Assembly (NCBI RefSeq): GCF_950295315.1
Contig: NC_080171.1
Span: 94,520,470-94,584,469 of the forward strand
DNA from: Erinaceus europaeus
Lineage: Eukaryota; Chordata; Mammalia; Eulipotyphla; Erinaceidae
DNA length: 64,000 nucleotides
Direction: 5' to 3'
In this document: in pieces, positions 54,926 through 64,000 of the stretch
Numbering within the stretch: position 1 is the first letter of the stretch
Layout: each line of letters opens with the position of its first letter
Program-made: the position numbers and the translations under genes
Notes under the pieces: model-generated
Told to the model about the DNA's origin: nothing
The model's database searches: none
What the model saw: only the letters and a program-made list of their open reading frames with translations

Positions 54926-56235
54926 AAGAAAGAAGGGAGGGAGGGGGCATAGACATTAGGGCAGAGATTATTTTAAGTTTTTACTATATACTAACACCTC
55001 ACTTCTTTTTATCCACCAAAAATACCACTTTATGAATGAGGAAACCAAAGCTCAAAGATGCTGAGTTCTTCAGTAGCAGATCCAGAACAAGTTCTTTTAA
55101 TACTTGATCCACTCACTACTCATATATTTTAACTTGATTTCATTGAATCTAAACCCTAGGTTTGGGGGCCCTTAGGTGTGGGAGCCTAGCAGGAAGAAAT
55201 CTCAAACCAGGGGTGGTGCACTGTGTCTGGTGAGGACATGTTTTAGAGTAAGAAATGCTTGTGGTGTACTCAAACGTTGACCAAATATATTAACAAGATA
55301 GAAGGTTTTATGCCCACATTTCTACAAGAAAGCTGTCCCCACTCATTCATCCTCCCCATATCCACTGTTCTTCCACCTCCCCTGCCAGGGAAAGGAGCTA
55401 CAATGGTGATAGACCTGGGGTAGCCATAGGCCCACAGATGAGCCTGCCACTGCCTAGTCTATATTTTACACTCTTGCTATTTGCTCTAAGATGGGAGTTG
55501 TAATCTCATTACGCCAGTAGCTTTAAAACCAAAAACAACAAATTCCTTTCCTAAAATGAAATCTTTCACAGAAGATAAACATAAAGCAAAAGAAGGAAAA
55601 GAGGTGCAATGGAGAGGAAATGGTTTCATCAAAGGCTTGGACCCCAGCTTCCTTAGTTGCAGATTCCCCTGTGCCCTGGGGTGAGATCATGGGGTGGTGA
55701 TTCTAATTCAGTCCCTTCAGTTGATACATTGGGAAAATGAAGCCCAGAGTGGCTAAAGGATTCACCCAGGATTAAAGAGTCAGTGGCAATCTTCTGGCTT
55801 CCTTGCTTAACCCTCACAGTTTAGCTCTATGGTGACATTAAGATCACCCTTTCTGGCCCCCCCTTTCCCTCACTCCCAAAGCAAGCTATCTGTTTAGGTT
55901 GGAGTGCCCAAGCCTTGCTTACTCAATGGCTAGCTAATTCCCTTCCCCTAAGCACGCTTCCTCTCTCTGCCTTCTCTACAATACTAGTCATGCTGTTTAG
56001 CAACCATTCTAACCCTGCATCCCCAGTTCCACTTATGACACAGGGTGTCTCATCTGCTGAACATTACAGACCTTATCTGCGTTGTCTCTGAGTGTCTAGA
56101 GTCTGGTACAGAGAATATGCTTGAGATTGACTGTGGCAATGTCTAACAGGCTTCTCCCAGGGAATGTCTCCATATTAGGAGAAAGAAAGGCACATTATGA
56201 GACAGGGAGATTGAGAAGGGGAAAGAAAAAAGGGT
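54926..56235. other. Repeat-poor intergenic sequence
   Basis: About 1.3 kb without SINE or LINE-1 that I can see. MIR-like traces at 55015-55095 and 55700-55810 (ATGAAGCCCAGAGTGGCTAAA). No open frame of note. Confidence 0.45.
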
Positions 56236-56555
56236 TGGGGGGAGTTGGGAAGTAGCACAGTATGGATCCTGGTTCCAGCCCCCAGCTCCCCACCTGCAGG
56301 GGGATCACTTCACAGGCGGTGAAGCAGGTCTGCAAGTGTCTATCTTTCTCTCTCCCCCTCTCTAACTTCCCCTCCTCTGTCCTATCCAACAACAAGGACA
56401 TAAATAACAATAGTAACCACAACAATAACAAAACAAGGGGGAACAAAAAAGGGGGGAGAAAAGGGTAACAAAAAAGGGGGGAAATAACCTCCAGGAGCAG
56501 TGGATTCTTGGTGCAGGCACCGAGCCCCAGCAATAACCCTGGAGGCAAAAAAAAA
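56236..56555 (+). mobile_element. SINE type A, long form
   Basis: GGGGGGAGTTGGGAAGTAGC head (part deleted), an internal duplication of the AACAAAAAAGGGGGGA unit, tail CAATAACCCTGGAGGC. Confidence 0.9.
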
Positions 56556-56599
56556 AAGAAAAAAAAAGGGGTGGTAGGGAGAATGTCAAAGATTCTGTC

Positions 56600-56940
56600 A
56601 TCTGGGCTCTGAAGCGGTGAGACTTCAGGACACATTGATGAGGTCATCTGCCCAGGGATGGAATTACATAGTAGCATCTGCAACTTCTAGAGATTGTTTT
56701 TTTAATTCTTTGCTGGAGGATCAGTGGTTTACAGTCAACAGTAAAATATAAAGGTTTGTACATGTGTAACATTTCTCAGTTTTCCATATAACAATTCAAC
56801 CCCCACTAGGTCCTCCTCTGCCATCATGTTCCAGGACCTGAACCCTTCCCCCCACCCCAGAGTCTTTTACTTTGGTGCAGCACACCAACTCCAGTCCAAA
56901 TTCTGCTTTGTGTTTTCCTACATACCAATTTTAACACCTT
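56600..56940 (-). mobile_element. LINE-1 3'UTR pieces
   Basis: 56600-56690 matches the GGACACATTGATGAGGTCATC block. 56693-56940 is the ATTAAT-tail type (TTGCTGGAGGATCAGTGGTTT ... CATATAACAATTCAACCCCC). Confidence 0.7.
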
Positions 56941-56999
56941 AAGGAAACTGTGTGTGCAAATAATTATTCCATTTTCAGAAACTTCCCAGAAGAGCTTTT

Positions 57000-57345
57000 T
57001 TTTTTTTTTTTTGCCTCCAGGGTTATTGCTGGGGCTCAGTGCCTGCACCATGAATCCACTGCTCCTGGAGGCCATTTTTTTTCCCCTTTTGTTGCCTTTG
57101 TTGTTGTAGTCTTGTTGTGTTTATTATTGTTGTTGTTGATATCATTCGTTGTTGGATAGGACAGAGAGAAATGGAGAGAGGAGGGGAAGACAGAGAGGGG
57201 GAGAGAAAGACAGACACCTGCCTGTGAAGTGACTACCCTGCAGGTGGGGAGCTGTGGGCATGAACCAGGATTCTTAAGCCGGTCCTTGCACTTTGCGCCA
57301 CGTGCGCTTAACAGGCTGTGCTACCGCCCGACTCCCCTTTCCTTG
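57000..57345 (-). mobile_element. SINE type A, long form
   Basis: T-run, GCCTCCAGGGTTATTGCTGGG to CTACCGCCCGACTCCCC; a small deletion removes part of CTGCAGACCTGCTTCAC. Confidence 0.9.
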
Positions 57346-57479
57346 TTTCTTAACTTCTACCTATAAGTGAGATAATCCTGCATTTATCCTTCTAACATAC
57401 CTCACTTAATACTATCCTTTCAAGTTCCATTCAATATGGGGTAAAGGAGAAGACATCATCATTTCTTTTCTTTTCTTTG

Positions 57480-57778
57480 TCTGTTTGCTGAGGCTTGGTG
57501 CCTGCACTATGAATCCACTGCTCCTGGAGGCCATTTTCCCCATTTTGTTGCCATTGTTGTCACTGTTTTTTTGTTGTTGTTATTATTGCTGTTGCTGTTG
57601 TTGGATAGGACAGAGAGAAATCCAGAGAGGAAGGGAAGACAAGGGGAGAGAAAGACACCTGCAGACATGCTTCACCACTTGTGAGGCGACTCCCCTGCAA
57701 GTAGGGAGCTGGGATCTTAAACCGTCCTTGTGCTTCACGTCATGTGGTCTTAACCCACTTCGCTACCACCTGCCCCCA
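57480..57778 (-). mobile_element. SINE type A, long form, older
   Basis: CTGAGGCTTGGTGCCTGCACT to CTACCACCTGCCCCC, with several small deletions. Confidence 0.85.
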
Positions 57779-57834
57779 CCCTCACTCATTTCTTATAGTT
57801 GAGTAGTATTCCACTGAATATACCACAGCTTTCT

Positions 57835-58190
57835 CTTTTTTTCTTCTTTTCCTCCTCCCGTCCCTCTCCCCTTCCCACTCCCTCTCTTCCCCTCCTCCTT
57901 TTATAAATTTCCACTAGGATTATTCTGGGGCTTGATGCCTGCATGAAGAACCCACCAAGAGTGATGGTTATATTTTTCCTTCATTTATTTTTATTTTTTC
58001 CTTCTCTTTTTACTTGGTAGGACAGAGAGAAACTGAGAGGGGAGGAGAAGGAAAGGGACAGAGACACCTGTAGGCCTGTTTTAGCCATCATTAAGTTTCC
58101 AGCTGCAGGTGGGGCCCTGGGGGCTTGAACCTGGGTCCTCACACTTGGTAATGTGTGTGCTCAACCAGGTGTGACACCATCTAGCCGAAA
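57835..58190 (-). mobile_element. Old SINE, type B-like
   Basis: Pyrimidine-rich TTCTTTTCCTCCTCCCG, ACTTGGTAGGACAGAGAGAA, CAGCTGCAGGTGGGGCCCTGG, reverse head GACACCATCTAGCC. Confidence 0.7.
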
Positions 58191-58257
58191 TACCATAAAT
58201 TTCTTAACCACTCAAATGTCCTTGGGCATAAATGAAATTTTTCTAACTTAAGTCTTT

Positions 58258-58624
58258 CTTTTTTTTTTTTTTTATTTAAGAAAGGATTAATTAACAAAAC
58301 CATAGGGTAGGAGGGGTACAATTCCACACAATTCCCACCACCCAATCTCCATATCCCACCCCTTCCCCTGATAGCTTTCCCATTCTCTATCCCTCTGGGA
58401 GCATGGACCCAGGGTCATTGAGGGTTGCAGAAGGTAGAAGGTCTGGCTTCTCTAATTGCTTCCCCGCTGAACATGGGCATTGACTGGTCAATCCATACTC
58501 CCAGTCTGCCTCTCTCTTTCCCTAGTAGGATGGGTCTCTGGGGAAGCGGAGCTCCAGGACACATTGGTGGGGTCTTCAATCCAGGGAAGCCTGGCCGGCA
58601 TCCTGATGACATCTGGAACCTGGT
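58258..58624 (-). mobile_element. LINE-1 3'UTR, recent insertion
   Basis: T-run, TTTAAGAAAGGATTAATTAAC... to GACATCTGGAACCTGGTG. TTAAGTCTT on both sides fits a short TSD. Confidence 0.85.
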
Positions 58625-59124
58625 GTTAAGTCTTCTTTCAATGTAAGGACTGCCACAGAAAAAAACATAGACAGTAGCATGAAAAGTAAAAACAATAAAG
58701 ACTTTTTCTCAATGCAGAAATTATTGCTTTTAAATACTGAGAGTGGATCAGTATGCCAGGAAGCTGATAAAGCAAGATTAGCTTATGATGAGCCACAGAT
58801 GCTTCCCTGACTAATCTTCTCAATAGACCATCTCAAATTTCTCAAGTTGGGTGTTTTGACACCAAAGCTTTGCTCTAGTAGATTCATTTTTTCCCCTTAA
58901 AATTTCAGCTGGCAGCCTCTGATACCACAGCACCACTCCATCAATCATGAAGCTTCTCTCTGGTGCTGTCCATGAGCCTCTCATGGGACTGAAACTGAGG
59001 TTCATATGCATAATAAAGTCTAGTTTCCAAGTAAGCTCTCTCGTGGCTCCTAGACCTACTATTTTCCAGAAATTCTTTGTAAGCAAAGAAAACACAGGCC
59101 CTGAATTATTCAGACTGAGTCACT

Positions 59125-59164
<40 letters not shown>

Positions 59165-59904
59165 TTTCCTTCCTTACCTTCCTTTTATTTTATTCTATTA
59201 ATTTATTTATTGTAGCAGTGTCAGGGTTTCAGACTTGGGCAATTCCACCAGTCCTTTTATTCCATTTTATGACAGAATGAGATACTCTGGACATTTCATT
59301 GTTCTCAGGATTGAAATATTAGTACATACTTTCTTTGGGAAGTTTATATTCTTGTTCTGAGCATGTTTCTGCCTTTAGCCTATCTGAGTCCAACAAGGAT
59401 TTCTGAGGGTATGAATCATGTTCTCCACTGGATGGGAGTTCCTGAGGAATCATGAGTCCTCCATTCAGCTCTCATAATCAAACCCATTTTCTGTCTGTAG
59501 AGAAAGAGGTTCACCTCCTAGTTGCCTTCCTTGGAACTATACAGTCAGTTACTCCCACACTCAGGTTCAACCTACAGCACAACTTCAGCTTCCCTCTTTT
59601 GGAAAGGTCACCTGAAATTGGCAAAGGTTAAAACATGAGAGCAAAATGAACTAAATAATGCCTTTTGACAGTGAGTCCGACCCCCCCCCATACACACACA
59701 CACACACTCACACACACAGAGAGAGACTCCACCATTCCACCCTCTCCTCTCTGTAGAGGAGACTATAGGGCAGGACTATAGAGAAGCTGATGGTGAAACT
59801 TGACCAAGACTATCCCAACATGCATCATGAAATCAAGTAACCACAGAAACCACAGTGACAACAAATAAGTCAGATTTGGTGCTTGTGGGCTGATATTCAT
59901 CATA
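58625..59904. other. Repeat-poor intergenic sequence
   Basis: No recognised gene. (AC)n at 59131-59161, a shorter AC tract at 59690-59718. A minus-strand frame at 58820-59095 has no recognisable domain, and part looks SINE-derived. Confidence 0.4.
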
Positions 59905-60010
59905 GCATTTAGTCTCTATTGAAATTTTACACAGCACACATTGTTATTCCCATTTTACAGGTGAGGACATTGTAACTCCAGGAGACAACTCCCCCAAAGC
60001 TCCATACCAG
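59905..60010 (+). repeat. MIR-like ancient SINE
   Basis: CATCATAGCATTTAGTCTC ... TTATTCCCATTTTACAGGTGA. Confidence 0.6.
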
Positions 60011-60330
60011 GAAAAAATGAAGTCAGTATTTGAGCATAAAGCTCTTTCTGGGTCAAACTGCAGAAAGTAAAATCTCTCCCTTCATGCCACTCTCATTCCA
60101 AACCTACTTATCATATATCAAGTCACTTAGAATGCTTATACAAAATGTATGTTCTATTCTCCACTCCCAAGTTTTCTGAATCACTGGACTTGTATGTAGT
60201 GAGAGTTTGGGATGGAATTTGGAATAACCCCCCTTGGTCATTTTGATGTCAGTCCACAAGGCACACTTAAGAGATATGCTGGCCTAAATCATTTAATACT
60301 TGAGGTTGCCAAAGAGAGAGAGCATCTTCG

Positions 60331-60332
<2 letters not shown>

Positions 60333-60365
<33 letters not shown>

Positions 60366-60416
60366 TTGGAGAGATAGCATAATGGTTATGCAAAAAAAAA
60401 AAAAAAAAACTTTCAT
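60333..60416 (+). mobile_element. SINE type C head, cut by an ERV
   Basis: After an A-run of about 31, GGTTGGAGAGATAGCATAATGG... and A-run, ACTTTCAT. Type C copies continue GCCTGAGG here, but the LTR begins instead, so the ERV integrated into this SINE. Confidence 0.75.
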
Positions 60417-61253
60417 TGGGGCCAGGCAGTGCAGGCTGACCCCTGGATCCGCCAGTCTCCCTGGCTGTTGGGAGACAGAGGTCAAGAGCAGGCCCCCAAG
60501 GTCCTGGAGCAGCGCAGCATGCTGAGGGCGACGTGCATACGGAGACAAATACTCAGTCAGCCCTGGGAAAAGCCCCGGGGGACAATTCGTTTATTTGAGA
60601 GAGATAGCAAGTACATGTTAGCGAGCATAAATCAAACCACCATCCACTGTAAGGAAGCAAAGATGTTTATTGACGAATTGCAATCCGGGCCGAGATGGTG
60701 ACTGGTGTTAGTCTACCAAACTCGACCCCGAACAGGGCTCAAACAATACAATTTATAGGAATTCAGACTACACTCAGGGAGGGGGAGCACATCACCTTAT
60801 CAACCTACATCCAATAACAGGCTATAGGAAACACAAGATTCAATCATTTCAAACTTAGCAAAAGCATGATCCATTCAAAGCAAAGCGCGGGCTAGTTTCA
60901 AATATAGTAAGATCACACAACCAATAGAATTCAACCAGGCACATCCTCCTGCCATCGGCTATGACCACCCATCCGGTAGACAGCACACCACAAAGTCTGT
61001 TCAAAGGTCCTGATAAGGCTTGTCCCCATGTAGGGTCCTTCGAACAATGGGTGGCCTTCACTGATAAGGTCCTGATAAGGCTTGTCCTCAGGCAGGGTCC
61101 TTTGAACAATGGGTGGCCTTAACTGATTAGGTCCTGCTTATTCAAGGGGGAAGGGGCAAGGAATTTTACACCTCATACTACAAGCAACTCATACTAAAAG
61201 CACTTAACAAACAACTGCATAAAAAGGGAATTTCAAGGCTACTGCCTTTTACA
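60417..61253 (-). mobile_element. ERV-C 3' LTR
   Basis: Sense on the minus strand: TGTAAAAGGCAG (61253) to CTGGCCCCA (60417), 837 bp. A TATA-like CCTATAAATT near 60757 and AATAAA near 60668 follow in order. A polypurine-like ACAAGTGGGGAA sits just inside. U3 contains a 62-bp tandem repeat. The left edge is confirmed by the broken SINE. Confidence 0.8.
61005..61136 (-). repeat. 62-bp tandem repeat in ERV-C U3
   Basis: AGGTCCTGATAAGGCTTGTC starts at 61005 and 61067, with an 8-base start of a third copy at 61129. Copies differ at a few positions. Repeated U3 units often act as enhancers in gammaretroviruses. Confidence 0.9.
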
Positions 61254-61734
61254 TTCCCCACTTGTCTTAGCCAAGAATCAAATCTTTGATTCATCTTCAT
61301 CTTTTTTTTCTTTTGGGTCAGTGGGATCAGCAACTGTCCTCTTCAAAGGAGTGTGATGAATCTAGTGGCACTTTCCGGCAACCTTTGCAGCAGTTGGTGT
61401 ACTCAGGATCACAATATAAGGTCTTTCTCACTGGGTGTGCCTTGTGGAGCAGGCAGCAGGTGACAGGGTCCTTCCCAAAGGCTTGTAGCACAGCATTCTA
61501 ATTGTCCTGCAATATAGGCTGGAGATCTGTAAAAACTTGGTAACAGTTGTGGGATAGATCAGAGACAAGAGCATCACAGATCATGACAGCAGCAGTCTGC
61601 CAAAAACCATTTCAAAGGGAGACAGTTTGTTTACAATGGGAAACTATACTCTCAGAAGGGCCTGAGCCAGGAGCGATACCCATCCCCTGCCAGTTTCAAG
61701 GGTTAATTAAGTCTCCTTTAAGGTCTAATTTATC

Positions 61735-62030
61735 TCTCTACCTGCCCAGGGATATGGGACTCCTTAGCATAATGAAATTCCCAATTTGTTCCCATTTCTC
61801 GGGCCACTAACCGAGACACAAAAACAGTGAATGTCTGCTTACCAGAACCAATGGTGAGAGGGAACTCTCCACCTGGGCACTGTTTTATCTAAAATTTTCT
61901 TGCTCACCATCTATGCCCCCTCAGACTTTATTGGTTAAACCTCTACCCAACTTGAAAATGTGTCTATAAATATCAGCAAGTACTTATACCCAAAAATCTC
62001 TGATTTTACTTCTGTAAAATCTATTTAGTC
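61735..62030 (-). pseudogene. ERV-C integrase core remnant (pol)
   Basis: Minus-strand reading from 62021: DFTEVKSEIFGYKYLLIFID, the first catalytic aspartate region of a gammaretrovirus-like integrase, then two stops. Further on a VSRLVAREMG stretch is preceded by sequence where the second catalytic aspartate is not preserved. Not functional. Confidence 0.75.
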
Positions 62031-62165
62031 TCTAGTCCTAATCTCTTGCCCATCTTATTTCTCCTTACTGTATCCAGGGTCCTTTGGAAGCAGGGAGCCT
62101 AGTAGAATCAATGTCAAGGCTGGCTCTGCTTGTTGTGTAGCTGCACAAGTGGTTTCATCTGCCCT

Positions 62166-62640
62166 CTAGTTTCTTTTCTGATGTCCGGAACAATGGGTCA
62201 CGGCTGCTTCTTGCAGGGTCCATGCGGCCTCCAGTAGGTTCTTTTGCTGGATCATCTTCCCGGTGGGAGTCAGGAATCTTCTCTCCCCACATGCTCCGTG
62301 CACACACCATGTAGCAAAGGCATACCTCTTGGCAGTCATGCTTTTGTAGGGAGCCTCAGGATCCATCTCCAACATCAGGGTGGCAGGGTTCAGGCTGGTG
62401 GCAGCACTGAATTTCACTCATGACTGGTCTAGGAACAGAACTTGGTAGCAGGTTAGGTGGGCATTGGACTTGCCCCAGTGATGGCTTGTCTGCTTTCCTT
62501 ACCAGCTGTGCCACAGGTGCTATTGTCTTCAGGCATTTTGTCCATCCAGCAGCTACAGGGTTCAATATTTGACAAATAGGCAACGGGTCTGTGCCATGGC
62601 CCAAGGTTTTTGGGTCAGCACTCCCCGGCTTATGCCTTTA
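62166..62640 (-). pseudogene. ERV-C RT end / RNase H remnant (pol)
   Basis: Two overlapping minus-strand frames. One carries NPVAAGWTKCLKTIAP (connection region) and the other SLNPATLMLEM, RYAFATWCVHGA and THCSGHQK, all typical of class I (gammaretrovirus-like) RNase H. A deletion joins the NPAT segment nearly directly to the RYAFAT segment, removing most of the RNase H fold. Frameshifted, non-functional. Confidence 0.75.
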
Positions 62641-62678
62641 AGTTCATCCACCAGCAGTCTAAATGGCTTGTTGATAAA

Positions 62679-63062
62679 ACAGCCTTTCTTCCAGTGTCCT
62701 TTTTCTTTGCAGTAACATCACTGATCTTTCTCTACCCTTAGCCCCAATTTTCTGACTTTCCTTTTCCCTCTGGGCACTGCCCCAACTTTCTCTTTCTTTC
62801 TTTCTTCCTTCCTTCCTTTCTTTCCAAAGTCTAATGTCAAAACATTTACCAACTTCTTAAAAACCCTCTGAGCAATCTCTCAGCTTTTCTTTAAAATCTT
62901 TCTGTCTTCTGTAACTTTTTTTTTTAACACCTGGGGCAGATTTGAGCAACAAAAGGCCAAATTCAGTGTCATTCTATTTACCTTAGAGAAATTTGTGGGC
63001 CATTTTACTGCCTCTTGGAGACCCCCTAAGAGAACCTGGCAGTATGATTGAAGGGGTATCAC
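62679..63062 (-). pseudogene. ERV-C gag remnant (capsid end, nucleocapsid)
   Basis: At 62679-62717 (minus) CYCKEKGHWKKGC resembles a CCHC zinc knuckle with one residue lost between the first two cysteines. 62880-63062 carries QVLLGGLQEAVKWPTNFSKV, a capsid-like segment. A stop lies just before the knuckle. Gag is followed directly by the end of RT, so an internal deletion removed protease and most of RT. Confidence 0.65.
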
Positions 63063-63070
63063 TGCCGTAC

Positions 63071-64000
63071 TCGTACATTTGTAACCAGTAAGACATACAC
63101 AAAACCAGATTAAGAGCTTACCAAAACTGACAATCTAATGACCAGAATTTGCCTATACATCTCTATGTAATTTTAGAAGGTCTTTTTAACAAACAGATAT
63201 ACCAGTATAGTATATAAAGTCAATATCTAATGTGTTGACATAATAAAATGATCACCATTTTTTAGCATTATTTTAAACTGCTTGGACAATTTAAGCGCAA
63301 TATCAAAACAGTTTTTGTTAAGATCTTTACTCATCACAAAGCTATCATGAATAAGTGTAGATATAAAACTCTTAATAGATTTTACCCCTTAGAACTCTAA
63401 TATGGCAACTTAAAAGGCTAAAATAAACCTCATAACTTAAATATTCAAAATAATAATTTTGTTAAATCAGGATTTGCCAAAACAAATCTTCTATCAGACC
63501 AAAAATACCATTTGTTAAGAATAAATCTCTGACAGTGTCTTAAAACAAACCAGATAATTTTTAAAAGCAGAAAGATATAAAGAGGAAAACCAGAGCAAAA
63601 GTCTCAGGCTAGAAAATCATTAATATAACCACTGTGTTATTTTTCACTCATCTAAGCCAGTTCTACTTCTCTAGTTGAGAAGGTATTTTAAAACGTTTAC
63701 ATGTCAATAACCTTCCTGCCATTTTTCACACAAGAGATAGAGACACATCTTCAGTGTGTGATACCTAACTTGAGAGACTCTGTTTGAATTTTAAAGAGCA
63801 TACATTTAAAAGTTATTTTTTTAACCTCCTGTAGCAATTTCCATAACCAGGATCTCTAAACCAAATTCAGTTTAACTAAATTTTTCTTTAAACTTTAAAC
63901 AAACTCTAATTACTTAAGAGAGTTAACACATACTAGTGACTTCTCAAAGCATTTTCAATGTCAGACAAATGCCAAATTTGCTGTGGACCAATATCTATAA
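63071..64000. other. AT-rich sequence, end related to ERV-A interior
   Basis: No frame recognised. Bases 63810-64000 align in + orientation with about 11820-12020 (TTACTTAAGAGAGTTAACAC versus TTACTTAGAGAGTTAATGC, and more). It is probably retroviral, but its place relative to ERV-C is unclear. Confidence 0.4.

Larger units (their letters stand above)
61254..63070 (-). mobile_element. ERV-C internal region, deleted and decayed
   Basis: Minus-strand order from high to low coordinates: gag fragment, nucleocapsid zinc knuckle, end of reverse transcriptase/RNase H, integrase core, LTR. Protease, most of reverse transcriptase and essentially all of envelope are absent. Stops and frameshifts throughout. 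Confidence 0.75.

Noticed and set aside
58820..59095. Minus-strand frame of 91 codons as a possible small gene
   Set aside because: No domain, no start context and SINE-like content in part of it.

Overview
The window looks like nuclear DNA of a mammal, most likely a hedgehog (Erinaceidae). It has three odorant-receptor reading frames, ancient MIR-like repeats, LINE-1 debris everywhere, and more than 50 copies of tRNA-derived SINEs. The commonest SINE has a B-box like GGTTCGAGCCC, a CCCCACCTGCAGGGGAGTC block and an (AAC/AAT)-rich tail, which I associate with Erinaceus. The species call is inference. No bacterial or phage gene, CRISPR array or operon is present.

Genes. Three olfactory receptor (OR) genes lie on the + strand. 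A family-1 receptor at 23860-24789 has an open seven-helix frame, but AAG stands where ATG is expected. An OR5C1 orthologue is at 45266-46225 and an OR1K1 orthologue at 52192-53142. OR5C1 followed by OR1K1 on the same strand matches, from memory, the human OR cluster on 9q33, so this is the distal end of that conserved cluster. Splice acceptors sit just upstream of the reading frames, as is normal for OR genes. A perfect Olf/Ebf-type site lies about 0.7 kb upstream of OR5C1.

Layout. 1-23 kb: SINEs and LINE-1 3' ends, plus a nest of endogenous retroviruses (ERVs) at 8.6-13.5 kb. That nest lies inside one minus-strand LINE-1 3'UTR running from 7.8 to 14.5 kb. 23.8-24.8 kb: the first OR. 25-44 kb: dense SINEs in both orientations, LINE-1 pieces and three solo LTRs. 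44.5-53.2 kb: OR5C1 and OR1K1, with a repeat-poor stretch at 49.0-50.5 kb. 53.7-60.4 kb: SINEs, LINE-1 and a repeat-poor stretch. 60.4-64 kb: a decayed minus-strand gammaretrovirus-like ERV that runs to or past the window edge.

Most notable structure. The ERV block at 9406-13510 is flanked by a 6-bp duplication (AGCCTC) of its LINE-1 target. Its two terminal LTRs, however, belong to different families and point outward in opposite directions, each with its own polypurine tract on the inner side. It reads as two 3' proviral halves joined head to head and then integrated as one unit. Two LINE-1 insertions with 5' inversions, and a site hit repeatedly at 27.3-27.8 kb, are also readable at base level.

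SINE types used below. A: the abundant type described above; long copies also carry a CCTCCAGGAGCAGTGGATTC block before the poly-A. B: GTGGCACACCTGGTTGAGCAC head and CAATTTCTGGCTGTCTCTATC tail region. C: GATAGCATAATGGTTATGC head and GCCAGAGCTGAGCAGTGCTC tail region. D: seen mostly in reverse as GAGAAAGATAGGAGGAGAG...GGGACCTCATGCTTGAG. These labels are mine. All coordinates of repeats are approximate unless a target-site duplication (TSD) is given.
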